Shown here: piece after piece, positions 32,635 to 40,555 of the stretch
How positions within the stretch are numbered: the stretch's first letter is position 1
How the letters are laid out: every line of letters begins with the position of its first letter
Source: Mycobacterium sp. IS-3022
GTDB taxonomy: Bacteria; Actinomycetota; Actinomycetes; Mycobacteriales; Mycobacteriaceae
Length of the DNA stretch: 64,000 nt
Assembly: GCF_001500065.1 (NCBI RefSeq)
Contig: NZ_LQIN01000034.1
Coordinates: 266,693 to 330,692, forward strand
Reading direction: 5' to 3'
Notes under the pieces: model-generated
Database searches by the model: none
What the model was told of the DNA's origin: nothing
Seen by the model: the letters and a program-made list of their open reading frames with translations, nothing else
Program-made: the position numbers and the translations under genes

Positions 32635-33462
32635 ATGCGGATTGCCCTCGCGCAGATCCTCAGCGGCACCGAGCCTTCGGACAACCTCGCGCTCGTCGAG
32701 GAGTACACCCGGCGCGCCGCGGACGCCGGCGCCCGGATGGTGCTGTTCCCGGAGGCGACGATGTGCCGGTTCGGGGTGCCACTCGCTCCCATCGCCGAGC
32801 CGCTGGACGGACGGTGGGCGTCGCAGGTGCGAACGATCGCCGAGCGGGCCGGAACCGTCGTCGTGGCGGGCATGTTCGTGCCGTCCGGCGACGGGCGGGT
32901 CTTCAACACGTTGATCGCGACCGGGCCCGGCTCCGACGGACCCATCGATGCGCACTACGAGAAGATCCACCTGTACGACGCGTTCGGCTTCCAAGAGTCC
33001 AAGACCGTCGCGCCGGGGCGCGAACCGGTCGTGATCGACGTCGACGGCGTGCGCGTCGGCCTGACGCTGTGCTACGACGTCCGCTTCCCCGAGTTGTACG
33101 TCGAGCTGGCCCGACGCGGTGCGCAACTGATCACCGTCCACGCGTCCTGGGGCAGCGGGCCGGGAAAGCTCGAGCAATGGACGCTGCTGGCCCGGGCCCG
33201 CGCCATCGACACGACCGGCTACGTCGCGGCGGTCGACCAGGGGTACCCGGACGCCGACATCGCGGCTCGGGGCCCCACCGGCGTCGGGGGCAGCCTGATC
33301 GCGTCCCCGACCGGTGAGGTGATGTCGGCGGCGGGCGCCGACCCGCAGTTACTGGTGGCCGACATCGACCTGGACGCCGGACGCAAGGTCCGCGAGACGA
33401 TCGCGGTGATGCGCAACCGCGCAGACTTCCCCCGCATCGATAGGGCAGAATCGCGGTCGTGA
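32635..33462 (+). CDS. Carbon-nitrogen hydrolase (nitrilase superfamily amidohydrolase)
   Basis: 275-aa enzyme with the Glu-Lys-Cys triad: Glu in LFPEATMCRFG (about residue 41), Lys in YEKIHLYD (about 111), Cys in TLCYDVRFPE (about 145). It matches Rv0480c. The family hydrolyses amides; the Nit1/Nit2-like branch clears deaminated glutathione, which is one possible role in a mycothiol-using cell by analogy only. Its stop overlaps the next GTG start (GTGA). Confidence 0.9.
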   Translation: MRIALAQILSGTEPSDNLALVEEYTRRAADAGARMVLFPEATMCRFGVPLAPIAEPLDGRWASQVRTIAERAGTVVVAGMFVPSGDGRVFNTLIATGPGSDGPIDAHYEKIHLYDAFGFQESKTVAPGREPVVIDVDGVRVGLTLCYDVRFPELYVELARRGAQLITVHASWGSGPGKLEQWTLLARARAIDTTGYVAAVDQGYPDADIAARGPTGVGGSLIASPTGEVMSAAGADPQLLVADIDLDAGRKVRETIAVMRNRADFPRIDRAESRS

Positions 33463-34373
33463 CCGACCCCTGGGCTCGCCCGAACCAACCACCGCCGCCA
33501 CCGACGGGGCCGCCACAAGGTCCGCCCGGGCCACCGCCGCCGCCACCGCCGGGGCCGCCACAAGGTCCGCCCGGGCCACCACAAGGTCCTCAAGGGCAGC
33601 CAGAACCGCAGGAACGGCCGTCGTCCGGGTCGAAGGTCAAGGACCTGTTGCGCGATCCGCTGTCGATCGTGCTGGTCGTCGTCATCGTGATCGGGCTGAC
33701 GCTGGCCGGCCTGCTGGCCGGTGAGCTCTACGCCCGCAATCGCGCCGACAACGTCGTCGCCGACGTCACGTCGTGCGTCGTCGAGGACGATGCCACCGCG
33801 TCGTTCGGCGTCATGCCGCCCTTTCTGGTCCAGCACATGTCGGGCCACTACACGAACATCCACATCGAGACCGCCGGCAACCAGGTCCGCGACGCCAAAG
33901 GCATGAAGGTCGAGCTGGCGATCCAGGACGTCCGCCTCGAGGACACGGCCACCTCGAGTGGATCGGTCGGCTCGCTGGTCGCAGACATCACGTGGTCTTC
34001 GGAGGGCATCCACCAGACCATCACCGACTCGATCCCCCTGATCGGCTCCTTCGTCACCGGCGTCACGACCAACCCGTCCGAAGGCACCATCGAGCTGGAG
34101 GGCGCGCTGGGCAACATCGTCACCAAGCCCACGGTGGCCGACGGCGGGATCTCGTTGCAGGTTCTCGAGCTGACCGGGCTCGGCTTCACGCTGCCGCGTG
34201 AAACCGTCCAGCCGGCGCTGGACGCCTTCACCTCCGAGCTCACGCAGAATTACCCGCTGGGAGTCAAGGCCGACTCGGTCGATGTCACCGAAGACGGTGT
34301 GGTGAGCCGCTTCTCGACGCAGGATGCTGACATCCCCAAGGACGAACAGGACCCCTGTTTCGCGGCGCTGTGA
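33459..34373 (+). CDS. DUF2993 (LmeA-like) membrane-anchored protein with a Pro-rich N-terminus
   Basis: 304 aa. Residues about 1-55 are Pro/Gln/Gly-rich, followed by one transmembrane helix (LSIVLVVVIVIGLTLAGLLAG), then a periplasmic DUF2993 domain to the C-terminus. DUF2993 proteins resemble lipid-binding LmeA; this one corresponds to Rv0479c. GTG 33459 overlaps the previous stop. The Pro-rich part is encoded by a 45-bp imperfect tandem repeat, so its length may vary between strains. Confidence 0.85.
   Translation: MTDPWARPNQPPPPPTGPPQGPPGPPPPPPPGPPQGPPGPPQGPQGQPEPQERPSSGSKVKDLLRDPLSIVLVVVIVIGLTLAGLLAGELYARNRADNVVADVTSCVVEDDATASFGVMPPFLVQHMSGHYTNIHIETAGNQVRDAKGMKVELAIQDVRLEDTATSSGSVGSLVADITWSSEGIHQTITDSIPLIGSFVTGVTTNPSEGTIELEGALGNIVTKPTVADGGISLQVLELTGLGFTLPRETVQPALDAFTSELTQNYPLGVKADSVDVTEDGVVSRFSTQDADIPKDEQDPCFAAL
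33491..33580. repeat. 45-bp tandem repeat coding for Pro-rich segment
   Basis: Two imperfect copies in tandem; the 30-base core beginning GGGGCCGCCACAAGG occurs identically at 33506-33535 and 33551-33580. The repeat is in frame. Confidence 0.7.
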
Positions 34374-34376
34374 CCG

Positions 34377-35894
34377 TCAGTCGGTGACTCCGCCCCACCG
34401 GAAACTGTTGACGTATCTGCCCATATCCATCGCCAGCTGTAGATTCGCACCGGAGGGATGGCCGGGGCCGAAGTCGGGGCTGAACTCGCGGTACGGGCCG
34501 ATCGCGGACGCCACCAGTGCGTAGTCGTCCTTCACCGCGACCATCACGATCAGCCGAAGCCGGCTGAAGCTACTGTTCGCGTCCTGCGAATAGTCGTCGG
34601 CGACGACGCCGTAGCCCAGCCGGTAGCCGACCATCGCGTTCGGGATCTCGTAATCCGTTGTGGCGTCCGGGTAATACTTGTCAATCAGATCCTCGGCGAT
34701 TTGTTTTGGCGACCGGTTGCCGGCAGGCAGCCCGAACAACTCCAGTGTGCCGGTGTCGCCGCCGGTGAACTCCAGGACGACACCGTCGGAATCGAACGTC
34801 ACCTCGTATGCGCTACCGGGGCCGGGATACTGGACGGAGAACGCTTCGCCGTCGGCGAAGAACCGCGGGTTCGATTGCACGGGCTCGCCGATCGGTGGCC
34901 GCCCACAGTCCGGGGGGCAGACGACCTTGGCCACCGCCGGAGTGGTCAGTACCGCCGCGACGACACCCGCGACGATCGCCACAGCGACACCGGCAGCCAG
35001 TGAGCCCAGCACCCGCGGCGGGCCCGCCCGGCCGTCGCAGGGCGGTCGATCCGGCTCCACAGCGGCCTGTTGTCCGATGCGAAGCGCAGACAATGCCAGC
35101 ACGGCGATCGCGGCGTGCACGGCCAAGTGCAGGCCGTTCGGCACCGGCGCGAATTCCACCACCCCAATGATCGCGTAAAGAGCAAGCGCCACAGTCACAC
35201 TCGCGATCACCGCGCGCGCCCGACCCGTCCACAGCGCGATCCCGACCAGACCGCCGAGCGCGGCGGCCGTCACCGGCAGTGCGACGCCTTGGATCCCTGC
35301 TTGCACCAGAAGCGAACCAGCCGACCGGTCATCGGCCCTCACGCCGGTCGCGAACTGCGGAAGCAGACGGACCAGCGTCGCCGCGGACGTGAACACGACA
35401 GCGCTCAACGCGCCGACGGCGTAGCCGTCCAGTGGCCTCGCCGGACACCGGAACCGCACGACCAACGCCGGGATCAACATGAGAACCGCGCTGCCCAGCG
35501 GTATTCCGACGCCTACGAATGCCTTGGCCAAATTCGGTCCACTCGCAGCGAGCGCGACATCCTGAGATTCGGCGACCACCGTTCCCGTCGCCAATGCCCA
35601 GCCGATGCCGAGCACCGCCGCCAGCAGTGCGGTTGACGCCAGCAGTCGAACCGGCACATCGTCGTGCACACCCGCCTCATGGATGTAGACCGCGAAAACC
35701 AGCGCCCCGCCGACTGCCGCGACGGCGATCATCGGCGCCTGCCATCGCAACAGTGCGAACCCGACCAGCATCGCCGCCAGCACCGCCAGCGCCACTCCCA
35801 ACGGCACCCGCGAGGGCGGAGCCAGGTGCGGAAACAGCGTGCCGGTCAACGGATCTCGCCACCCTCGGCGGCTGCGAGCCGAGGCCTTCGTCAC
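34377..35894 (-). CDS. Polytopic membrane protein with C-terminal extracytoplasmic domain
   Basis: 505 aa. About nine to ten hydrophobic segments occupy residues 28-330, then a soluble domain of about 170 residues (from VVCPPDCGRPPIGEPVQ) with a SIMPL/PknM-like beta pattern and no motif I recognise. It overlaps the S53 peptidase gene by four bases (ATGA), so the two are coupled. This pair is not in the M. tuberculosis order I remember. It may secrete, anchor or be cut by the peptidase; that is a guess. Confidence 0.75.
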   Translation of the reverse strand: MTKASARSRRGWRDPLTGTLFPHLAPPSRVPLGVALAVLAAMLVGFALLRWQAPMIAVAAVGGALVFAVYIHEAGVHDDVPVRLLASTALLAAVLGIGWALATGTVVAESQDVALAASGPNLAKAFVGVGIPLGSAVLMLIPALVVRFRCPARPLDGYAVGALSAVVFTSAATLVRLLPQFATGVRADDRSAGSLLVQAGIQGVALPVTAAALGGLVGIALWTGRARAVIASVTVALALYAIIGVVEFAPVPNGLHLAVHAAIAVLALSALRIGQQAAVEPDRPPCDGRAGPPRVLGSLAAGVAVAIVAGVVAAVLTTPAVAKVVCPPDCGRPPIGEPVQSNPRFFADGEAFSVQYPGPGSAYEVTFDSDGVVLEFTGGDTGTLELFGLPAGNRSPKQIAEDLIDKYYPDATTDYEIPNAMVGYRLGYGVVADDYSQDANSSFSRLRLIVMVAVKDDYALVASAIGPYREFSPDFGPGHPSGANLQLAMDMGRYVNSFRWGGVTD

Positions 35895-37519
35895 CGTGAC
35901 GTCCTCTGCAGGTCCAGAAGGTTGCGGGCGAGGTTGAAGGTGTCCGGTGTACCCAGACCGGTCACCAGGTCATAGCCCGGCAGGGACAGGTCGACGGCGT
36001 TGCCGCCTCGACGCACGTCGCGGAAGCCGGGCCGACTCGAGCCCTCGGCCACCCGGTAGAGCAACGGATTGAGATTGCCCAGCGGCTGTCCACCGTTGGC
36101 GACCACGTACTGATTCATCAGCACGGTCAGCGCCGCCCAGATCGGGGCCGCTTGCGACGTGCCGCCGCCGATCACCTCGCGCTGACCGAAGACGAACCGC
36201 ACGCCGGTGAACGGATCGGCAACCGCAGAAACGTCGGGCATCAGGCGCCGCCGCTCGGTATCGCGCTCCACCGACAACCGGTTCTGCCACTGCGGGCGGT
36301 CGAACAACTTCGACACCCCGCCGCTACTGCCTTGCGACAGCGGAGAATCCACCCACGCATCTTCGCCCAGCCACTGTCCGCCGGTGCCCGTCGACAGCGT
36401 GGTGCCACCGACCGACGTCATCGTCGGCAAGGAGGCGACCGCGTCGACGCCGACGTCGTCCGGTCCTGGCGGGGCCGACCACCGTTCGCCGCCTTTACAT
36501 TCCAGCCCCGCCGTGTCGCCGCTGGCGTCGAACGCCGAGGTGCCGCGCCGCTGCGCAGCAGCCAATGCCGCCGCCACCGGCGCGAGATCGGCTGCGCTGA
36601 CGAACGCCTCGCATCCCCATCCGATCGACAGGCTCCACACCGCGCCGGGATAGTCCCGGTCCACCGACTCGAACAATTCGCCGAGCTTCTCGTACGCGCC
36701 GTCGCCCGCCACCGTCGGCAGGGCGTTGACCACGACCAACCGCGCGTCGGGCGCAATGGCATGCGCCACTTGCAAATCCATCGCGGTCTCCCCGCGCATC
36801 TCGGAGGGCTTCCCTCCGACGATCTCGGGGGTGAACCGGGGCAGACCGAAGGTGTCGGCGAACCGGTCGAGATCGTCCTGCGCGGCGCTGTCGAACGTGA
36901 AGATCACGATCGTCGCGCCTTCACCGGTGAACCCGGCGTCGACAAGGGGCGTCGCGTTGTACGCCGACAGCAGCCCCGCCGGCGTCAATCCACCTGCGGG
37001 CACATCCAATGGAAGGAAGCCGGGGGCCTTGGTGTGGTGCGGGGTGTAGCTCATGATCCGACCGACCGCCGTCACGACGCCGTGCAACACCGACGGCACC
37101 GCGGGTTGCGCCGGCGATGCGTAGAACACCTTTCCCGCCGGGGCGCGGTAATCGTGCACCGGCACTCCGAACGCCCGCCCGAGATCCGCGGCGGCGCCCT
37201 CGACGATCGCCCATTCGTCGCCCGGCCGCCATCGCACCGACAGGTTCCGCGCCTCGCTCCAGTCGATCAGGGCATGGGGACGGTCTGTCCCGTCCAGCGT
37301 GACGGTGAGCTGCGCGTCAGCGCTGCGCGAGGGACCCAGGTCGGTCGAGCTGGCCAGCAGCGCCGCATATGGACCGGCGATCAGCGCCGGCGTGTGCGCC
37401 GAACACGCCGCTGAAGCGGCGATCAGCAGCGCGGCTGCAAGAAGCGCTGAAGCGCGCCGCTTACTGGCCGTGTGGACCGCGATGGCGACCGGGCGTCGGG
37501 CCGGGAGCCGGGGGCGCAT
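35891..37519 (-). CDS. S53-family (sedolisin/kumamolisin-like) serine peptidase, probable lipoprotein
   Basis: 542 aa from ATG 37519. A signal segment (ALLAAALLIAASAAC) with a lipobox-like ending suggests a lipid-anchored exported enzyme. The S53 catalytic residues are visible: Glu and Asp in GETAMDLQ, and Ser in GGGTSQAAP. No long activation prodomain of the Pro-kumamolisin type is obvious; about 150 residues precede the domain and may act as a short one. S53 enzymes are usually acid-active. The start codon lies inside the upstream lipoprotein gene (59-base overlap, other frame). A longer Arg-rich reading from 37696 is rejected. Confidence 0.82.
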   Translation of the reverse strand: MRPRLPARRPVAIAVHTASKRRASALLAAALLIAASAACSAHTPALIAGPYAALLASSTDLGPSRSADAQLTVTLDGTDRPHALIDWSEARNLSVRWRPGDEWAIVEGAAADLGRAFGVPVHDYRAPAGKVFYASPAQPAVPSVLHGVVTAVGRIMSYTPHHTKAPGFLPLDVPAGGLTPAGLLSAYNATPLVDAGFTGEGATIVIFTFDSAAQDDLDRFADTFGLPRFTPEIVGGKPSEMRGETAMDLQVAHAIAPDARLVVVNALPTVAGDGAYEKLGELFESVDRDYPGAVWSLSIGWGCEAFVSAADLAPVAAALAAAQRRGTSAFDASGDTAGLECKGGERWSAPPGPDDVGVDAVASLPTMTSVGGTTLSTGTGGQWLGEDAWVDSPLSQGSSGGVSKLFDRPQWQNRLSVERDTERRRLMPDVSAVADPFTGVRFVFGQREVIGGGTSQAAPIWAALTVLMNQYVVANGGQPLGNLNPLLYRVAEGSSRPGFRDVRRGGNAVDLSLPGYDLVTGLGTPDTFNLARNLLDLQRTSR

Positions 37520-37766
37520 GGACCGTGGGCGAGAAGGGGTTCGGCTGATCCGGATCGATGCGCGGAGCTTTCTCCGTCGGCGTCGCGGGGGGCGGCGCCG
37601 TGGTCGGCGTCGGGGTCGTTGGCGTGGTGGTCGTCGTGGTGGTCGTCGTCTCCGGCGCCTGTTCCTCTTCCTGGGCGCAGCCGGCGGTGAACGCACCCGT
37701 CACGAGGACCGCGGCCAAACACGACACGGCCGGAACTCGACGAAGCAAACCGTTATGAGCGATCAT
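37461..37766 (-). CDS. Small Thr/Pro-rich lipoprotein
   Basis: 101 aa: a signal peptide with lipobox TAGC (Cys30), then an acidic stretch, a run of nine Thr, and a Thr/Pro-rich low-complexity tail. The chain looks like a flexible, possibly O-mannosylated stalk. The Thr run is coded by repeats of ACC/ACG codons. It is first in a leftward set with the S53 peptidase and membrane protein. The last 59 bases overlap the peptidase start. Function unknown. Confidence 0.7.
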   Translation of the reverse strand: MIAHNGLLRRVPAVSCLAAVLVTGAFTAGCAQEEEQAPETTTTTTTTTPTTPTPTTAPPPATPTEKAPRIDPDQPNPFSPTVHAPPAPGPTPGRHRGPHGQ

Positions 37767-37867
37767 GATCGGATCCTATCCGGGGGTTCACGTGCGCAAG
37801 CGTACTGACAACACACCCGCGCGAAGACGACCGTCAGACTACAGCAAATTAGCCAATCGGTCGTAAA

Positions 37868-38560
37868 TTAGCTCTCGCGGTCAGTTCCGGGCAGCCCGTC
37901 CAGGACCGCCCTGGTGCCGGAGATGCCCAACCGGCTGGCGCCGGCGTCGAGCATCGCGATCGCGTCGGCTGCCGTCCGGATCCCGCCGCTGGCCTTCACC
38001 TGCGGCCCCACACCGGCCATCAGTTCGACGGCCCGCACCGATGCGCCGCCGGCGGGGTGGAAGCCGGTGGAGGTCTTGACGAAATCGGCTCCCGCGTCCG
38101 CCGCGGCCCGGCACGTCGTCAGCAACGTCTGCGCATCCCCGAGCAGCAGCAGCGCGGCGGATTCGACGATCACCTTCAGCCGCGCGCGGTCACCGATCGC
38201 CGACCGCACCGCGCCGACGTCGGCGCGCACCGCCTCGAAGTCGCCGTGCAACGCGGCGCCCACGTCGATCACCATGTCGATCTCGCCGGCTCCGTCGTCG
38301 ACGGCGAGCCGCGCCTCGTCGGCCTTGATCACCGATCGATGCTTACCGGATGGAAACCCCACGACGGCGCAGACCACCTGCGCCGACGATGCAGCCCTGC
38401 TGGCGACCGAAGTCATCGACGGAGACACACAGATCGCGTACGTCCCGAGGGCCGCGGCCTCCTCGGCGAGCGCGAGGATGTCGGCCTCGGTCGCCTCGGG
38501 TTTGAGCAGCGTGTGGTCGACGAGCGCGGCGACCTCGTCCCGGCGGTAGCTCCCGGCCAC
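37868..38560 (-). CDS. deoC: Deoxyribose-phosphate aldolase
   Basis: 230-aa class I aldolase cleaving 2-deoxyribose 5-phosphate to glyceraldehyde 3-phosphate and acetaldehyde. Schiff-base Lys is in ADFVKTSTGF, with VVGFPSG and the C-terminal GIRTAADA. It matches Rv0478. Its start overlaps the stop of the DUF2599 gene by one base. Confidence 0.95.
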   Translation of the reverse strand: MAGSYRRDEVAALVDHTLLKPEATEADILALAEEAAALGTYAICVSPSMTSVASRAASSAQVVCAVVGFPSGKHRSVIKADEARLAVDDGAGEIDMVIDVGAALHGDFEAVRADVGAVRSAIGDRARLKVIVESAALLLLGDAQTLLTTCRAAADAGADFVKTSTGFHPAGGASVRAVELMAGVGPQVKASGGIRTAADAIAMLDAGASRLGISGTRAVLDGLPGTDRES

Positions 38561-38988
38561 TAGAACGGTTCTTCGGTGCCGCCGGGGTTGCAGCCGGCCC
38601 GCACCATGTCCTCATAGGGGACCTCGGGTCGCCATGGCTCAAGGTTCCAACTGGTCTTGCCGGGACTGTAGCGCTCGGCGAATTCCCAGTGGCAGATGAA
38701 CTGCGGCTTCATCCCGGGGATGTCCGCGTCGGGGGAAAGGGCCAGCACCTGGGCCCACGCCGCTTCGCCCTGCTCCGGCGTGGCCAGTCCGGACGCCTGG
38801 CGGGCGGCCGGGGTCGGATACACCCTCAGACTGGACAGGTCACCCCACTTGGCCCATTCGACATGGTCGACATACGGGGGCGCGGGGGGAACGGGGTTGG
38901 CCGACACGACCGCAGCGGTGAGTAGGGGTGCGAGGACGCCGGCACTCACCGCGGCCGCCCGTAAGGTGACCGCGACGACGCCGCGCAC
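38560..38988 (-). CDS. Secreted DUF2599 protein
   Basis: 142 aa: a signal peptide (AAAVSAGVLAPLLTAAVVSA), then a small domain with HVEWAKWGDLSSLRVYPT and two cysteines (FICHWEF, AGCNPGG). It matches Rv0477. Role unknown. Adjacent stop/start codons tie it to deoC and the DUF2516 gene. Confidence 0.85.
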   Translation of the reverse strand: MRGVVAVTLRAAAVSAGVLAPLLTAAVVSANPVPPAPPYVDHVEWAKWGDLSSLRVYPTPAARQASGLATPEQGEAAWAQVLALSPDADIPGMKPQFICHWEFAERYSPGKTSWNLEPWRPEVPYEDMVRAGCNPGGTEEPF

Positions 38989-39272
38989 TACCGCGACTTT
39001 CCTTGGATCTCCAGGAGTTTGGGCCGCACGTCGACCAGATACACACCGGCCGCGACGGCCGCGATGGCGGGGCCCAGTACGGAGCCGAGCACCAAGGCCA
39101 GCAACCCGGCGACCCCGAGGATCACCAGCCAGACCGGCTTGGTCAGTTTGTCGGCGGCCGTGTAGGCGTCCGGCCGCTGGAGCGCCGCGTGGACGAACGC
39201 GTACACGGTCGTCACGAGCACGGCGATCTGCAGAATGAAGAGGACGTAACCCACCAAGCCTTGGAGCTGCAC
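38988..39272 (-). CDS. DUF2516 membrane protein
   Basis: 94 aa with three hydrophobic segments: LVGYVLFILQIAVLVTTVYAF, a central VWLVILGVAGLLALVLGS and AIAAVAAGVYLV. It matches Rv0476, encoded directly downstream of hbhA. Function unknown. Its stop overlaps the DUF2599 start by one base. Confidence 0.85.
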   Translation of the reverse strand: MQLQGLVGYVLFILQIAVLVTTVYAFVHAALQRPDAYTAADKLTKPVWLVILGVAGLLALVLGSVLGPAIAAVAAGVYLVDVRPKLLEIQGKSR

Positions 39273-39285
39273 GCTCTCAAGACTA

Positions 39286-39330
39286 AGCGGGTTACGTCCC
39301 CTCGGTCGACTTTGGGCCCTCAGACCCGCT
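39286..39330 (-). terminator. Weak hairpin between hbhA and the DUF2516 gene
   Basis: AGCGGGT (39286-39292) pairs with ACCCGCT (39324-39330) across a long loop. It could weaken transcription leaving hbhA; support is slight. Confidence 0.25.
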
Positions 39331-39338
39331 GCCGAGTG

Positions 39339-39974
39339 CTACTTCTGGGTGACCTTCTTGGCCGCAGCCTTCTTGGCCGGCGCCTTCTTGGCCGGGGCCT
39401 TCTTCGCCGGAGCCTTCTTGGCCGGGGCCTTCTTGGCGGCGCTCTTCGCCGGCGCGGCGCCCTTTTCCGCCTTCTTCGGCAGCTCGACGCCGACCAGCTT
39501 GGCGGCGCGCTCACCCACGGCGCGGGTCTGCGCGGCCACGTTGCCCAGCGCCTCCTGCGTCAGCTCGACGGCCTGGTCGGTGTAGCCCTCGACGCGGCCG
39601 GCGGCCTCGCTGAAACCGGGCTGGCTGCGCAGCCGCTCGATGGCGGCCTCGCCACGCTCGATGAGCCGGTTGTACGTGCTCTGCGCGGCGTCGGCGTAGC
39701 TCTCGGCGAACTTGCGCAGTTCCTCGGCGCTCAACCGCTCGCGCAGCTCACCGAACTGCGTCGGCAGGTCCTCCTGCAACCGGTCGATCCGCGCACGGGT
39801 CTCCTCCACGCGGGTGCGGGAGTCGGAGCGGGCGTCGTCGGCGCGCTCACGGAGCGTCGCGACGATCTCGTTGACCCGCTCGAGTGCCAGATCGGCCGCG
39901 CCGACCGCCGCAAGCAGCGGGGCCTTCAGGTCCTCAACGGTCGGCTGGTTCTTGGCCGGGGTGTTCTTTGCCAT
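39339..39974 (-). CDS. hbhA: Heparin-binding hemagglutinin
   Basis: 211-aa surface adhesin. A long coiled-coil region (about residues 25-150) precedes a Lys/Ala/Pro-rich tail with five KKAPA units, the heparin-binding and, in M. tuberculosis, methylated part. It also binds lipid bodies and membranes. Coding runs opposite to the sequence as printed. The upstream XRE gene is 62 bases away on the same strand, as at Rv0474-Rv0475. Confidence 0.95.
   Translation of the reverse strand: MAKNTPAKNQPTVEDLKAPLLAAVGAADLALERVNEIVATLRERADDARSDSRTRVEETRARIDRLQEDLPTQFGELRERLSAEELRKFAESYADAAQSTYNRLIERGEAAIERLRSQPGFSEAAGRVEGYTDQAVELTQEALGNVAAQTRAVGERAAKLVGVELPKKAEKGAAPAKSAAKKAPAKKAPAKKAPAKKAPAKKAAAKKVTQK
39349..39450. 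repeat. 15-bp in-frame tandem repeat in the hbhA tail
   Basis: Imperfect 15-base units (GCCGGCGCCTTCTTG type on the plus strand) code for the KKAPA repeats. Copy number is likely to vary between strains. Confidence 0.7.
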
Positions 39975-40036
39975 GGTGCTCTTTTCCTTTCGAGGTATGT
40001 CGATCGTGTCTGTCGTGTGGTCAGTCGAAGAAGTCT

Positions 40037-40465
40037 CTAGTCAGTCGCCGACTCCTCTTCTGTTTCGTTGCCGATGGCGGCAACTTCGGACTCGTTCTGC
40101 TGACGAAACGATGTGTAGATGTCGAGCAGCACCTGCTTCTGCCGCTCGGTGATCGCGGTGTCGTTGACGATGGCGTCGCGGACCTCGCTCGTCTCGCTGG
40201 GCTCGAGAATCCCGGCCCTCACATACAGCACCTCCGCGGACACTCGCAGCGCCTTGGCGATCTGATTGAGCACATCCGCGGAGGGTTTGCGCAATCCCCG
40301 CTCGATCTGGCTGAGGTAGGGATTGCTGACGCCGGCCTTCTCGGCCAACTGTCGTACGGATACCTGAGCGGCCTCACGTTGCGTGCGGATGAACGTGCCG
40401 ATGTCCTGTGCAGCGGTCTGCGCAGCGTTGGACACGACGACGGCAAGTTTGTCATCCTGCGACAT
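40037..40465 (-). CDS. XRE-family transcriptional regulator (Rv0474 type)
   Basis: 142 aa. Helix-turn-helix near residues 28-75 (VRQLAEKAGVSNPYLSQIERGLRKPS), then a dimerisation region and an acidic C-terminus. ATG 40465 is chosen because GAGGGGG lies six bases before it; a longer form from 40495 has no such site. It precedes hbhA and probably shares its transcript. The target is unknown. Confidence 0.88.
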   Translation of the reverse strand: MSQDDKLAVVVSNAAQTAAQDIGTFIRTQREAAQVSVRQLAEKAGVSNPYLSQIERGLRKPSADVLNQIAKALRVSAEVLYVRAGILEPSETSEVRDAIVNDTAITERQKQVLLDIYTSFRQQNESEVAAIGNETEEESATD

Positions 40466-40555
40466 ACGTGGCCCCCTCGTGCAACGGGTATCCAAAAAGC
40501 GACACCATTACCGTACGACGGGGTGCTAACTTTTGCAAGCACTAGTTAGCGCAGG

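Noticed and set aside
37520..37696. Arg-rich N-terminal extension of the S53 peptidase
   Set aside because: It is the wrong-frame reading of the Thr/Pro-rich lipoprotein; the signal peptide begins after ATG 37519.
39001..40040. Plus-strand Leu/Gly/Arg-rich frame opposite hbhA
   Set aside because: Its LLGRGLLRRSLLG-like repeats are the antisense of the HbhA KKAPA repeat.
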